Positions 47,104-56,859 are shown, counted from the first letter of the stretch. The stretch: DNA of 64,000 nt from Planktothrix tepida PCC 9214 (GCF_900009145.1 NZ_LN889782.1:1018311-1082310); one strand, 5' to 3'. Translations and numbers: made by a program. Notes: generated by a model not told the origin, from the letters alone.

Positions 47104-47628
47104 ATGGTGACTCAAACATCTATTAATCAAAAGCCAGATATCGAGCAAATTATTCCAGTGATTACTAAACCGATGATCGGAGAAATTTGTCATCAGGTTA
47201 TATTTAGTTATGGGGATGAATTACGGCTAGATTTTGGTGATATGTCTGCTTATACTCACCCAAAATTAGCAAATCTACGCAAAGGTAGTTGGCAATTTGG
47301 CACAAGGGCAACACCTTGGATTTTAAAGCAAGGAGATCAAGTCTTAACCTCTTCGTTGCCAGTCAATATAGATACTGAAATAGATGATTCACAAATAGAT
47401 GCTGTTAAGAAAGTTGTACAGCAACTAGAAAATAAAGAATTGATTGATTTGCAGATTGATGATCATAATATTAGTCTGACTCTATTGTTTCAAGGTGACT
47501 ATAAACTTATTTTAGAGCCGGATTTGCAAGATGATTCTGGTCTGGCTTATTGGGAATTGTTTATGCCAACTGATCAAGTTTTGACGGTTGGGCCTGGACT
47601 TTTTTGGGAATGTAAATCGAGCTACTAA
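47104..47628 (+). CDS. Hypothetical protein, possible immunity-type protein
   Basis: 174 residues, acidic and soluble, beta-rich (EICHQVIFSYGDELRLDFGDM, DHNISLTLLFQGDYKLILEP, WELFMPTDQVLTVGPG). It starts one base after the previous gene and ends 11 bp before the next, so it is in an operon. I recognise no fold. Size, acidity and position would suit an immunity protein for the neighbouring toxin-like genes, but this is context only. Confidence 0.65.
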   Translation: MVTQTSINQKPDIEQIIPVITKPMIGEICHQVIFSYGDELRLDFGDMSAYTHPKLANLRKGSWQFGTRATPWILKQGDQVLTSSLPVNIDTEIDDSQIDAVKKVVQQLENKELIDLQIDDHNISLTLLFQGDYKLILEPDLQDDSGLAYWELFMPTDQVLTVGPGLFWECKSSY

Positions 47629-47639
47629 AATATTAGCTG

Positions 47640-48086
47640 ATGGCAAAACTTTACTATCGTGGCATGGCGGAGCAAAATGGTAAACCCAAAATAGGTCGCA
47701 GTGCTAGATTACTAGGAATTAGACCTGGTATTGACATAGATATTGAGCAAATGCCCATAGGTTATCTGAATGATCAAGGCTATTTATTAGCAGAGTCAGA
47801 ACGTGAATTTCGAGGAGAAATTGTTACTGTTGCGGTAAGGAATACAAAGGGAATGTCCGTTTCTCTTTCAATTGAAAGTTTACCAGCATTTCGCCGACCT
47901 GTAAAATTTGGTGGAACTGGAAAAGACCCTATATGGCAAATAGATGACAAAAACATTAGGGGAGATTTGCAGGCTGTTCAAGATAGCTCAACGCACGTTA
48001 GCATCTTACCAAGAGTTACAATGTCTCTGGAAAGGTACGAGACAGCATTAGCAAATACCCAAAATGATTGGGAAAGAGTTGATTAA
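47640..48086 (+). CDS. Candidate Tse2-like toxin (ADP-ribosyltransferase-fold)
   Basis: 148 residues. It has an N-terminal LYYRGMAEQNGKPKIGRSARL, a central KGMSVSLSIESLP, then DPIWQIDDKNIRGDLQAVQD and a terminal THVSILPRVTMSLERYETAL...WERV. The order GMSV / acidic-PDL / H-x-x-I-P / M-x-x-x-Y ... W matches the layout of Pseudomonas Tse2, a toxin with an ADP-ribosyltransferase-related fold, as I recall it. The match is by eye and imperfect. No secretion signal is present and no T6SS genes are in the window, so it may be a stand-alone toxin. The gene is in the four-gene cluster. Confidence 0.5.
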   Translation: MAKLYYRGMAEQNGKPKIGRSARLLGIRPGIDIDIEQMPIGYLNDQGYLLAESEREFRGEIVTVAVRNTKGMSVSLSIESLPAFRRPVKFGGTGKDPIWQIDDKNIRGDLQAVQDSSTHVSILPRVTMSLERYETALANTQNDWERVD

Positions 48087-48113
48087 CTTAATCTATCATA
48101 GGAGTCTATAACA

Positions 48114-48851
48114 ATGGCGTGGATATTCAGTTTATCGGCAGAGTGTGGCTCTGATCAAAGCAATGTCAATCAATTTGCTCAACACTTTGAAGGAAGAGAA
48201 TGGATACTCTCAAATGGTCGCCAATCCCAATGTCGCACAGATACTTTTCAAGACATGGAGCAAAATTGGTGGTGTCGGGTTTATCCCAATAATATTAGTG
48301 AAGTGGGAATAGATAGTTCTGAAATTGCTTATGTAAGGACAGACTCAGGTATTCCATTATTCTATAAACCTATCGGGGTTTATCCCAATAATATTAGTGA
48401 AGTGGGGATAGATAGTTCTGAAATTGCTTATGTAAGGACAGACTCAGGTATTTTATTATTCTATAAACCTATCGGGGTTGATCCTTCGTTTCGTTATCCT
48501 ATGGAGCCAAATTGGTGGAGTCGGGTTGATCCAAATAATATTAGTGAACTGGGAATAGATAGCCCTGAAAGTGCTTATGTAATGACAGAATTAGGTATTT
48601 TATTCTATCAAACTCTCTGGTCTGCTCCTTTGTTTCGTTATGCTTTGGTGGGTGTTGAAGTTGATGAATTTAGAACCTATAGTGAACTTATAGAAGATTT
48701 GCCCAATTTATCTCTTCCCGGATTAGTTTTGGCAAAAGAACTTACTCATGGTTTGGAAATATTACCAGGTTTTGAACCGTTTAGTTCTAGTTATATTTGG
48801 CAACCTTACAAGGGAGAAATCTATAATCTATTAATGGCATCCCCAGACTGA
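48114..48851 (+). CDS. Hypothetical protein with internal 33-residue repeats
   Basis: 245 residues. Residues ~56-121 are two nearly identical 33-residue units (VYPNNISEVGIDSSEIAYVR...FYKPIG), and a third diverged copy follows at ~141-170 (VDPNNISELGIDSPESAYVM). The C-terminal ~70 residues (EFRTYSELIEDLPNLSLPGL, LAKELTHGLEILPGFEPF) are a different domain. No motif recognised. It follows the Tse2-like gene by 27 bp and has a good ribosome site (AGGAG at 48100). A partner or immunity role is possible but not shown. Confidence 0.65.
   Translation: MAWIFSLSAECGSDQSNVNQFAQHFEGREWILSNGRQSQCRTDTFQDMEQNWWCRVYPNNISEVGIDSSEIAYVRTDSGIPLFYKPIGVYPNNISEVGIDSSEIAYVRTDSGILLFYKPIGVDPSFRYPMEPNWWSRVDPNNISELGIDSPESAYVMTELGILFYQTLWSAPLFRYALVGVEVDEFRTYSELIEDLPNLSLPGLVLAKELTHGLEILPGFEPFSSSYIWQPYKGEIYNLLMASPD
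48279..48476 (+). repeat. Two 99-bp tandem repeats
   Basis: The copies at 48279-48377 and 48378-48476 differ at only three bases (one G/A and two at a CCA/TTA codon), so the duplication is recent. The unit encodes 33 residues in frame. Confidence 0.93.
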
Positions 48852-49154
48852 AAAAATAAGCTGAATGAGCTTCTCGCTGTGAGTTGAATTTAATTCATCT
48901 GTCCAAACTAACACCAGATAAACTATTCGATTTGCTCTCATTCCAATGGAAGATTACGGAACAAATGAAACCCCGAAAATGTATTCTTAATTTGCTTCCG
49001 ATGGCATTAAACTATTACTTAATATACTAACTCAAAATTTAAAATTGTCAAGTCCAGAAACCCCTACTCTAGTAGAGCGTAACCCTCCCAGCAAATAGGT
49101 GAAGAAAACGAGAAAATAGAAGAATAAATCAACAGTTACTTTTAACTCCTCATT
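48852..49154. other. Intergenic region without identifiable gene
   Basis: 303 bp, AT-rich, between the repeat protein and the coiled-coil gene. I see no ribosome-bound frame, hairpin or repeat worth naming. Confidence 0.5.
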
Positions 49155-49520
49155 ATGTACCTAAAAGATTATCCCCACGCCATTGCAAAACGGCAATATG
49201 AACTTTTAGAACTGAACCGAGAAATCCGTCGTCATACTCAAAGTGTTAACTTTTTCCTAGCTTCTATTGACCGTCAAATTGCCTATGATACCACCTTAAA
49301 AAACGAAGCTCAACGGAAAGCAAAACGCTTTGAGTTAATGCAGGAAGATACTGAGTATTTGGCAGCATCTCAAGCCTTAGATGAAGCAACGGAAAAACGC
49401 GATAAATTAACCGTTGAACTTGATTTTCTTCGCAATCAATTTGGAATTCTGAAATTAGAATTACGAGATGCGATCGCAACCAAAGAAAACCTCACAACCT
49501 CCTTCCCGGTTCTACCTTAA
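49155..49520 (+). CDS. Conserved cyanobacterial coiled-coil protein
   Basis: 121 residues, almost wholly helical with heptad-like spacing (MYLKDYPHAIAKRQYELLEL, AQRKAKRFELMQEDTEYLAA, LDEATEKRDKLTVELDFLRN). It contains no membrane segment or cysteine motif. Short proteins of this type are common in filamentous cyanobacteria without known role. Convergent with the YifB gene, 37 bp apart. Confidence 0.75.
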   Translation: MYLKDYPHAIAKRQYELLELNREIRRHTQSVNFFLASIDRQIAYDTTLKNEAQRKAKRFELMQEDTEYLAASQALDEATEKRDKLTVELDFLRNQFGILKLELRDAIATKENLTTSFPVLP

Positions 49521-49557
49521 TTAATCTAACTTCTTGAGTTCTAAAATAGTCAGAATC

Positions 49558-51087
49558 TTACTGCATTCGATCAATGGTTCGATATTGAATCGCCTCAGCA
49601 ACATGGGGCGGTTTAATATTCTCTTCCCCGGCTAAATCTGCAATAGTTCGGGCTACTTTTAAAATGCGATCGCTCGCCCTTGCAGATAACCCCAATTTTC
49701 TAATTGCATTTTCTAATAAACTCTGTCCAACACTATCTAATTGACACCATTTTTGAATATGACGACTTTGCATTTCTGCATTCGATTTTAATTGGGGTTC
49801 TTCCTGAAATCGTTGACAAGTTCGTTCACGGGCTGTAATCACTCGTTCTCGAATCTGAGAAGAACTTTCCCCTTGAGATTGTTGTAGAATTTCTTCAGGT
49901 TTCAAACGATTAACCGCGACTTGCAAATCAATTCGATCCATCAATGGCCCTGATAATTTTGCCCAATATTGTTCTCGTTGACGAGGAGAACAGGTACAAG
50001 GTTGAATTGTATCCCCATAATAACCACAGGGGCAAGGATTTGTACTCGCTACTAACGTAAATTTAGCCGGAAAAATAACCGATTGTTTAGTTCGGGAAAC
50101 TGTTACAAATCCATCCTCTAACGGTTGTCTTAAAAACTCTAAAACATCCCGTTTAAATTCCGTTAGCTCATCAGCAAACAACACGCCGCGATGGGCTAAA
50201 GAAATCTCCCCTGGTTTCGGATAGGTTCCTCCTCCAACTAAAGAAGGGCCAGAAGCGGAATGATGGGGACTTCTAAAGGGGCGATCGCTCACTAAAGTTC
50301 CCCGATTTTTTAATAATCCAGCCACCGAATAAATCCGAGTTACTTCTAAAGATTCTTCAAAACTTAAAGGGGGTAAAATCCCCGGTAAACGACGAGCTAA
50401 CATCGTTTTTCCGCTTCCGGGTGGCCCGACAAAAATTAAATTATGTCCTCCCGTTGCTGCAATTTCTAACGCCCTTCGAGCATGAGCTTGTCCTTTAACT
50501 TCACTTAAATCTAATCCAATTGTTGTTTTTTGAGCTAATAAATCCGTTGCTGTTAATTTAACAGGTTGATAAGCACTGGGATGATTCAAAAAATCAGTTA
50601 CATCTAATAAACTTTTAAATCCATAAACGGATAATCCCTGAACAACTGCCGCTTCTTGAACATTATCTTCAGGAACCACTAACCCTGTAATTCCCATTTT
50701 TGCCGCCGCCGCTGCAATGGGCAGCACACCCGCAACGGGTCTTAAGCTACCGTCTAAACTGACCTCACCTAAAAATAAAAAATCTCCTAATAAATCAGGT
50801 TTAATTTGTTCCGATGCTGCTAAGATTCCAATACTAATGGGAAGATCAAAACTCGGCCCTTCTTTGCGTAAATCCGCAGGGGTTAAATTAATCACAATAT
50901 TTCGCATGGGGAAAGCATACCCGGCATTTTTCAACGTCGCTTTTACCCGTTCTCGTGATTCCTGAACCGCCGCATCGGGAAGCCCCAACACTGTAATTTT
51001 AGGCAGTCCCCCGGAAATATCAACTTCAACCCCAACTTTAACCGCATCAATCCCAACAATACAGGCACTCCAAACCCTTGCTAACAT
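49558..51087 (-). CDS. YifB/ComM-family Mg-chelatase-like AAA ATPase
   Basis: 509 residues, full length. It has an N-terminal ChlI-like (Lon-like) domain (~20-140, VDISGGLPKITVLGLPDAAV), then an AAA+ core with Walker A GPPGSGKTMLARRLPG (~residues 220-235), Walker B VLFADELTEF and a Cys pair in NPCPCGYYGDTIQPCTCSPRQR. The C-terminal Mg_chelatase_C domain is GLSARASDRILKVARTIADL. ComM acts as a hexameric helicase that promotes branch migration during natural transformation; whether this organism uses it that way is unknown. It is single in its transcript as far as visible. Confidence 0.95.
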   Translation of the reverse strand: MLARVWSACIVGIDAVKVGVEVDISGGLPKITVLGLPDAAVQESRERVKATLKNAGYAFPMRNIVINLTPADLRKEGPSFDLPISIGILAASEQIKPDLLGDFLFLGEVSLDGSLRPVAGVLPIAAAAAKMGITGLVVPEDNVQEAAVVQGLSVYGFKSLLDVTDFLNHPSAYQPVKLTATDLLAQKTTIGLDLSEVKGQAHARRALEIAATGGHNLIFVGPPGSGKTMLARRLPGILPPLSFEESLEVTRIYSVAGLLKNRGTLVSDRPFRSPHHSASGPSLVGGGTYPKPGEISLAHRGVLFADELTEFKRDVLEFLRQPLEDGFVTVSRTKQSVIFPAKFTLVASTNPCPCGYYGDTIQPCTCSPRQREQYWAKLSGPLMDRIDLQVAVNRLKPEEILQQSQGESSSQIRERVITARERTCQRFQEEPQLKSNAEMQSRHIQKWCQLDSVGQSLLENAIRKLGLSARASDRILKVARTIADLAGEENIKPPHVAEAIQYRTIDRMQ

Positions 51088-51142
51088 GGTGTTTAACTTT
51101 GATAATTTGTTCCTTTTCTATATTCTGCTATAAGTGACGTAA

Positions 51143-51535
<393 letters not shown>

Positions 51536-51542
51536 AGGCTTT

Positions 51543-51561
51543 GGGCGAGGAAACCTCGCCC
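51543..51561 (+). terminator. HIT-gene terminator
   Basis: GGGCGAGG AAA CCTCGCCC forms a perfect 8-bp stem eight bases after the stop, followed by CCTTCTTCTTG. It separates the HIT gene from the psbA promoter. Confidence 0.8.
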
Positions 51562-51626
51562 CCTTCTTCTTGCTTTGCATAAGTTTTTCTTATCCTATCA
51601 ATTTACAAAAATTTTCTTAAAACCAC

Positions 51627-51656
51627 TTTACAAAACGCAATCATCTGTGTCATATT
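51627..51656 (+). promoter_or_regulatory. Putative psbA promoter (-35 / -10)
   Basis: TTTACA (51627-51632) and CATATT (51651-51656) are separated by 18 bp, ~65 bp upstream of the psbA start. They match sigma70-type boxes used by cyanobacterial psbA genes in form and position. The transcription start is not known from sequence. Confidence 0.5.
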
Positions 51657-51721
51657 ACTAATCAAGGTAGAAAAAACACTACCGACGTACCTCGAAAAAT
51701 ACATAGCAATACATACCTAAC

Positions 51722-52804
51722 ATGACAACCACGATTCAGCAACGCGAAAGCGCCTCAATCTGGGATCGGTTCTGTAACTGGGTCACATCCACCAACAACC
51801 GGATTTATGTCGGTTGGTTCGGTGTTCTGATGATCCCGACGTTATTAACCGCCACCATCTGCTACATCATCGCCTTCATCGCTGCTCCTCCAGTGGACAT
51901 CGATGGTATCCGTGAACCCGTCGCTGGTTCACTGTTATACGGAAACAACATCATCTCTGGTGCAGTTGTTCCTTCCTCTAACGCCATCGGCTTACACTTC
52001 TATCCCATCTGGGAAGCAGCTTCATTAGATGAATGGCTGTACAACGGTGGCCCTTACCAGTTAGTGATTTTCCACTTCTTCATCGGCATCTTATGCTACA
52101 TGGGTCGGGAGTGGGAATTATCCTACCGTTTAGGGATGCGTCCTTGGATCTGCGTCGCCTACTCTGCACCTGTTGCAGCAGCAGCCGCCGTATTCCTGAT
52201 CTATCCCATCGGTCAAGGTTCATTCTCTGACGGGATGCCTTTAGGTATCTCTGGAACCTTCAACTTCATGTTAGTGTTCCAAGCCGAGCATAACATCCTG
52301 ATGCACCCCTTCCATATGTTAGGAGTTGCCGGGGTGTTCGGTGGAAGCTTATTCTCCGCCATGCACGGTTCTCTGGTTACTTCTTCTCTGGTGCGTGAAA
52401 CCACCGAAACCGAATCCCAAAACTACGGTTACAAATTCGGTCAAGAAGAAGAAACCTACAACATCGTTGCAGCCCATGGTTACTTTGGACGTTTAATCTT
52501 CCAATATGCCAGCTTCAACAACAGCCGTAGCTTACACTTCTTCTTAGGCGCTTGGCCTGTGGTCGGCATTTGGTTCACCGCATTAGGTGTATCCACAATG
52601 GCCTTCAACCTGAACGGATTCAACTTTAACCAGTCCATCATCGACTCTACGGGTCGCGTGATCAATACTTGGGCTGATGTGTTAAACCGCGCTAACCTGG
52701 GTATGGAAGTGATGCACGAGCGTAACGCTCACAACTTCCCCTTAGACTTAGCTTCGGGTGAATCTGCTCCCGTTGCTCTGGTTGCTCCTTCTATCAATGG
52801 TTAA
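51722..52804 (+). CDS. psbA: Photosystem II D1 protein, high-light (E130) type
   Basis: 360 residues, identical in form to cyanobacterial D1. It carries the Tyr, His and carboxylate ligands of the oxygen-evolving side and ends [13 protein letters not shown], where CtpA cuts after LDLA (Ala344). At residue 130 the sequence is CYMGRE (Glu130), the form found in high-light/stress D1 copies; low-light copies have Gln130. D1 binds P680, the pheophytin and QB in the PSII core. The gene has a strong terminator just downstream. Cyanobacteria usually carry several psbA copies; only this one is in the window. Confidence 0.99.
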   Translation: MTTTIQQRESASIWDRFCNWVTSTNNRIYVGWFGVLMIPTLLTATICYIIAFIAAPPVDIDGIREPVAGSLLYGNNIISGAVVPSSNAIGLHFYPIWEAASLDEWLYNGGPYQLVIFHFFIGILCYMGREWELSYRLGMRPWICVAYSAPVAAAAAVFLIYPIGQGSFSDGMPLGISGTFNFMLVFQAEHNILMHPFHMLGVAGVFGGSLFSAMHGSLVTSSLVRETTETESQNYGYKFGQEEETYNIVAAHGYFGRLIFQYASFNNSRSLHFFLGAWPVVGIWFTALGVSTMAFNLNGFNFNQSIIDSTGRVINTWADVLNRANLGMEVMHERNAHNFPLDLASGESAPVALVAPSING

Positions 52805-52823
52805 TTTTTAACCGAAATCATAC

Positions 52824-52855
52824 AAAAAACGCTCTCCGAAAGGGGGGCGTTTTTT
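52824..52855 (+). terminator. psbA rho-independent terminator
   Basis: AAAAACGC(T)CTCC pairs with GGGGGGCGTTTTT around a GAAA loop, ending in TTTTTTGTTG, ~20 bp after the psbA stop. Confidence 0.88.
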
Positions 52856-52966
52856 GTTGTTTACGATTTATAATCCAGGGACAATGATATTCATGTTAGA
52901 GTTAAAATATTGCACTAGGCATTACAGTTAGGACATTTTTTAATCCTGAAAGCCTTTCACTTCTTA

Positions 52967-53000
52967 CTGTTCCCTGTTCCCTGTTCCCTGTTCCCTGTTC
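52967..53000. repeat. Heptamer tandem repeat (CTGTTCC)~5
   Basis: Four full copies of CTGTTCC plus a partial fifth, the same heptamer (shifted register) as at 22391-22425. It lies just upstream of the Uma2 gene. Confidence 0.93.
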
Positions 53001-53032
53001 AATATAGCAGTCTTGAACTCAACATCAAGCTT

Positions 53033-53707
53033 ATGCTCCAACAACTGCAACCCCAAAATCAAATCCCCATTGTTTATCCCGATAGTGATGGACAACCCAT
53101 GTCTGACAATACGCTGCAATTTCAATGGATTGTAACCATTAAAGAAAATTTAGACCTGTTATTTGCTGACAATTCTAATGTATTTGTAGCGGGAGATTTA
53201 CTCTGGTATCCCGTTGAAGGAAATAATATGATTCGTCGCGCCCCGGATACAATGGTAGTATTTGGAAGACCCAAAGGTTATCGGGGTTCTTATCAACAAT
53301 GGCAAGAAGATAATATCCCCCCCCAGGTAGTCTTTGAGATTCTTTCCCCTGGCAATAGAATTAAAGAAATGGCAGCTAAACTGCAATTTTATCAACAATA
53401 TGGTGTGGAGGAATATTATCTTTATGATCCTGAAAAAGTCGATTTTGCTGGATGGCAACGCATCGAAGGACAATTAACAATTATTGATGAAATTCAAGGT
53501 TGGGTCAGTCCCCGTTTAGGAGTTCGGTTTGAAATGGCTAAGGAATTACAAATTTTTACCCCCACAGGAGAACGGTTTTTAACGTTTGTAGAATTGGGGC
53601 AACGATTACAACAAGAAAAACAACGGGCAGAACAAGCAGAAGCTCGGTTAAAAGAGTTAGAAGAACGGTTAAAACGTTTAGGCGTTGATCCGAATCTGCC
53701 AGAATAG
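53033..53707 (+). CDS. Uma2-family endonuclease-like protein
   Basis: 224 residues. Uma2 core of the PD-(D/E)xK superfamily: RRAPDTMVVFG (~63-73), PPQVVFEILSPGNR (~101-114) and YGVEEYYLYDPEKVDFAG (~128-145). The C-terminus is a coiled coil rich in Glu, Gln, Arg and Lys (RLQQEKQRAEQAEARLKEL), a typical tail of this family. Uma2 genes are massively expanded in cyanobacteria, and their function is not known. It is preceded by the CTGTTCC repeat, which may be part of its upstream region. Confidence 0.9.
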   Translation: MLQQLQPQNQIPIVYPDSDGQPMSDNTLQFQWIVTIKENLDLLFADNSNVFVAGDLLWYPVEGNNMIRRAPDTMVVFGRPKGYRGSYQQWQEDNIPPQVVFEILSPGNRIKEMAAKLQFYQQYGVEEYYLYDPEKVDFAGWQRIEGQLTIIDEIQGWVSPRLGVRFEMAKELQIFTPTGERFLTFVELGQRLQQEKQRAEQAEARLKELEERLKRLGVDPNLPE

Positions 53708-53716
53708 GGGGAATAG

Positions 53717-55252
53717 CTATTGCCCTAACCACAATGTATCTAAATAATTAATTCGGGCGGAAGGACTTAAGGCGGTTAAAACCTGTTCTCCATAACTACG
53801 ATGCAGAACTCGACTATCAAATAATGCCACAACTCCTTGACTATCACGGACAGTGGCGACGGCTCGTTGTAACTCGCTTAAAGCCGTTGGTAATAAATAG
53901 AAGCGAAACCAATCCAGATGTCGTTGTTTATAGTAGGCAACTTGTCCGGCGACTAAGGGATCTTCTAAAGACGGAATGGGTAAAGTTGCGATCGCTAATA
54001 AATGAGGAGCAGGTAAACGTCCTTGATGTTGTCGCCAAAACTCCCAACCCGTGACTAAAACGCCATGTTCAGACAAATTAGTGGTTTCTAGCTGTACCCG
54101 TGAGCCAAATTCCGCCGCCATTGCCGTACTTACCTGAGCTTTTAACGGCACATCTCCGATTAATAAAACACTGAAACCCGGTACAGAAAAACTCATACAT
54201 AAAATTGTATAAATCTCTTTAATCAAAGATTGTTGATATTGAGGAGTATTCGGTAAGGGTAAACCCGATGGAATATACAGTTGAATCAGTTGACTTTGCC
54301 GATCTGGGGTAAATTTTACACTCGTAATCTCTCCTAATCCTACGGATTGACGGTAAATCGGGGCGGCTTTGTCTAAATCCAAGGCTCCCCCAATTAAAAC
54401 GACAGGCTGTTGGGGCCAAAGAACTTTTAATTCTGATGCCACATCTATCGGCCCACAAAACAGAGAAAATGTTCCTAATGTTCGATCGACAACCACCCAT
54501 TTTAATTGTTCTGAAAGTTGCCAACGTTGCCAAAATTGTTGCCATTGTACCAACAGGGGATCGAAACTCCAATCTAGGACTGGATAGAGTGTCTCAAGGA
54601 TCTCCTGTTCAGGACTGTCTAATAAATAGCATTGATAGGGGTTGCGGGGATGTTGGAAGAGTAGCCGTGTTAGGTGTACCCGTGCATCTCGTATGGTTTC
54701 CGCTTGTTGGGGTTGTTGCTGCATCAGATGATTCCAGTCCTGGGGATGCAAACTCACGGTGAGGGTTTGGCGTGTCCAAGTTTCTAAATCATCGACCCCA
54801 TCGATCACCGTCACTACCTGTTGCGGAAAGTTGTTTTTAGTCTTTAAACGATCAGATAACCAAGCTTGGGGGGAGGTCAACAATACCCCTGGAAAGACCT
54901 CATCAGGCCAAGAATCGCCCCTGACAATGGGTTTATTGGGGATTAAATCAGGATGATTTAAGGTTTGTGAGTTAATCCATTCTGACAAATCCAGCCCTTG
55001 CAGTTCGTCCAAAATCCCATCCGGTGCAACAACAATCGTAGGTTGACGCCAAACTAACAACGGTATCCAATAACTAAACCGATAGGAGTGGTGTTCATAG
55101 TTGGGGGGTATACCCGTTTGAATTAAGGCATTTCGTCCCAATCGCAAGGCTCTGGCCACCAAACGAGCCATCGTGAGATGATGGGGCCAAGGAACCTCTG
55201 TTTGCAACTTCAGAAACTTTCGCAATAAGTTATGGACTTCTACTTCTATCAA
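53717..55252 (-). CDS. DinG-like helicase paralogue lacking Walker A
   Basis: 511 residues. The overall layout recalls superfamily 2 DinG/XPD-type helicases: an N-terminal ATP-side stretch, then a 'PDGILDELQ' region, and a C-terminal LPTALSELQRAVATVRDSQG like motif VI of DinG. But the Walker A position reads RNALIQTGIPPNYEHHSYRF, without GK(S/T), and the motif VI Arg-rich core (GRLIR) is absent (VATVRDSQGVVALFDSRVL). So it should not hydrolyse ATP in the usual way. Cyanobacteria have such 'helicase C2-like' proteins; a structural or regulatory role is possible. The DinG relation is by eye and needs alignment. Confidence 0.6.
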   Translation of the reverse strand: MIEVEVHNLLRKFLKLQTEVPWPHHLTMARLVARALRLGRNALIQTGIPPNYEHHSYRFSYWIPLLVWRQPTIVVAPDGILDELQGLDLSEWINSQTLNHPDLIPNKPIVRGDSWPDEVFPGVLLTSPQAWLSDRLKTKNNFPQQVVTVIDGVDDLETWTRQTLTVSLHPQDWNHLMQQQPQQAETIRDARVHLTRLLFQHPRNPYQCYLLDSPEQEILETLYPVLDWSFDPLLVQWQQFWQRWQLSEQLKWVVVDRTLGTFSLFCGPIDVASELKVLWPQQPVVLIGGALDLDKAAPIYRQSVGLGEITSVKFTPDRQSQLIQLYIPSGLPLPNTPQYQQSLIKEIYTILCMSFSVPGFSVLLIGDVPLKAQVSTAMAAEFGSRVQLETTNLSEHGVLVTGWEFWRQHQGRLPAPHLLAIATLPIPSLEDPLVAGQVAYYKQRHLDWFRFYLLPTALSELQRAVATVRDSQGVVALFDSRVLHRSYGEQVLTALSPSARINYLDTLWLGQ

Positions 55253-55302
55253 ACTCGTTCAGAAACACAAATAGAATGGTAATATGTGTTAATTATCCTT
55301 GA

Positions 55303-56859
55303 TTACCCCAGATAATCAAAGCTTTCGATAAAATCAATCACCTGATTAAAATCAGGAAGGGTGGTTTGACGGGAATTGAGGGTTAAATCCGCATCCATTT
55401 GACGAGTGGATAATTCATCAAAGCGTTTTCCAAAATTAATATGACTATGAACAATTAAACTATGTTGGCTGCTATTTTTTAGTAAAGTTTGGGTTGCGGC
55501 TTTAAAGAAAGGAGACGGATAATTTTTCTGAGTTTCTCGGACTAAGGCTTTAAAATCATTGGCTTTAATAATGACTTGATTCATGGCGGTTAAAATCTGG
55601 ACTTTTCGGTTTTTTCCTAAATTTTCTTCTTTAATTCTTCTCATTAAATTAATAATATTTTTTTGAGTTGAGGAGGCATCAGCAAAGGGAAAAATGATCA
55701 TACAAGCGATGGGAAATAAATGTTCTTCCCGTTCCACGGAAAAGGTTAAGGTGGTGCGTCGATAATCCACATCAACACTAGGGGGACGATTCATAACAGG
55801 ATAGACTTGAGATAATTTATGATAAATCATCATTAAACTTAAATTAGATTCAAAATCTAAAGGGGCATCAATGAAAATTTGAACGGTGGGAAGGCTTTGA
55901 TGAAAAAACTTTCTCAGGGTTTCAGGATTAAACTGGACAACATGACTATGATCACCATTGGGACTTAAATCAATCCAGTCACATTTGAGATCTTCTGCTT
56001 TTAAACTAAATCGATGGACTTCATAAAGCTTGGCTCCGGTTAAGGTAGCTCCTGATAAATCCGCGCCTACCCAGTCAGATTGAATTAAATTAGCTTGGGT
56101 TAAATCCGCGTGCACAAAACTAGCTTTGACTAAATTAGTATTACTTAAATTTGCTCCACTTAAATTCGCCCCACTCAAGTTGGCTTCACTTAAATTTGCA
56201 CCCGCTAAATTTGCACCGCGTAAATCGGCCCACCGTAAATTCGCCCCACTTAAATCAGCCCCACTTAAATTAACATGGGTGAGGTTCGCTTGTCGCATTT
56301 CCGCATAACTAAAATCAGCTTTGGGTAAGTCGGCTTTGGTTAAATTTGCTCCTCTTAAATCTGCTCTCCTAAAGCAAGTTCCAACCCCAAAAATAGCGCG
56401 TAAATTCGCCCCACTTAAATTCGCATGGGTAAAATCTGCTTGTTCAACCTTGGCTTCTCTTAAATCAGCCCCATTTAAGTTAGCTTGAATTAATTTAGCT
56501 TGGCTAAGTAACGCTTGAATTAATTCCCCTCGAATTAATAAACTTTCAATCAGAGAAGCTTCACTTAAATCGGCCCGAACTAAATTAGTAACATTCAACG
56601 TCGCTCGATCTAAAATGGCTTTACTTAAATTAGCATTACTGAGTCGAGCTACATTGAGATTAGCTCCTATAAGGTTACAACCACTTAAATTAGCGGCGGT
56701 TAAATTAGCAACCATAAAAGAAGCTTGGCTTAAATTTGCTTGACTGAGTTTGATTCGGCTTAAATTAGTTTCATTTAGGTTAACCCCACTAAAATCTCGC
56801 TCTCCCTCCTGGTATTGTTTAACAATTTGGTAGACTTTGACTAATTCACTTTCAATCAT
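55303..56859 (-). CDS. Pentapeptide-repeat protein A
   Basis: 518 residues. Residues ~22-280 are pentapeptide repeats, A(N/D)LSx/A-N-L-S-G, folding as a right-handed quadrilateral beta-helix. The C-terminal ~230 residues form a different, conserved-looking domain (CDWIDLSPNGDHSHVVQFNP, PSVDVDYRRTTLTFSVE, NLMRRIKEENLGKNR) that is shared with the next protein. I do not know its name. No signal peptide or membrane segment, so it is cytoplasmic. It lies 72 bp downstream of its paralogue on the same strand; a single transcript is likely. Confidence 0.92.
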   Translation of the reverse strand: MIESELVKVYQIVKQYQEGERDFSGVNLNETNLSRIKLSQANLSQASFMVANLTAANLSGCNLIGANLNVARLSNANLSKAILDRATLNVTNLVRADLSEASLIESLLIRGELIQALLSQAKLIQANLNGADLREAKVEQADFTHANLSGANLRAIFGVGTCFRRADLRGANLTKADLPKADFSYAEMRQANLTHVNLSGADLSGANLRWADLRGANLAGANLSEANLSGANLSGANLSNTNLVKASFVHADLTQANLIQSDWVGADLSGATLTGAKLYEVHRFSLKAEDLKCDWIDLSPNGDHSHVVQFNPETLRKFFHQSLPTVQIFIDAPLDFESNLSLMMIYHKLSQVYPVMNRPPSVDVDYRRTTLTFSVEREEHLFPIACMIIFPFADASSTQKNIINLMRRIKEENLGKNRKVQILTAMNQVIIKANDFKALVRETQKNYPSPFFKAATQTLLKNSSQHSLIVHSHINFGKRFDELSTRQMDADLTLNSRQTTLPDFNQVIDFIESFDYLG

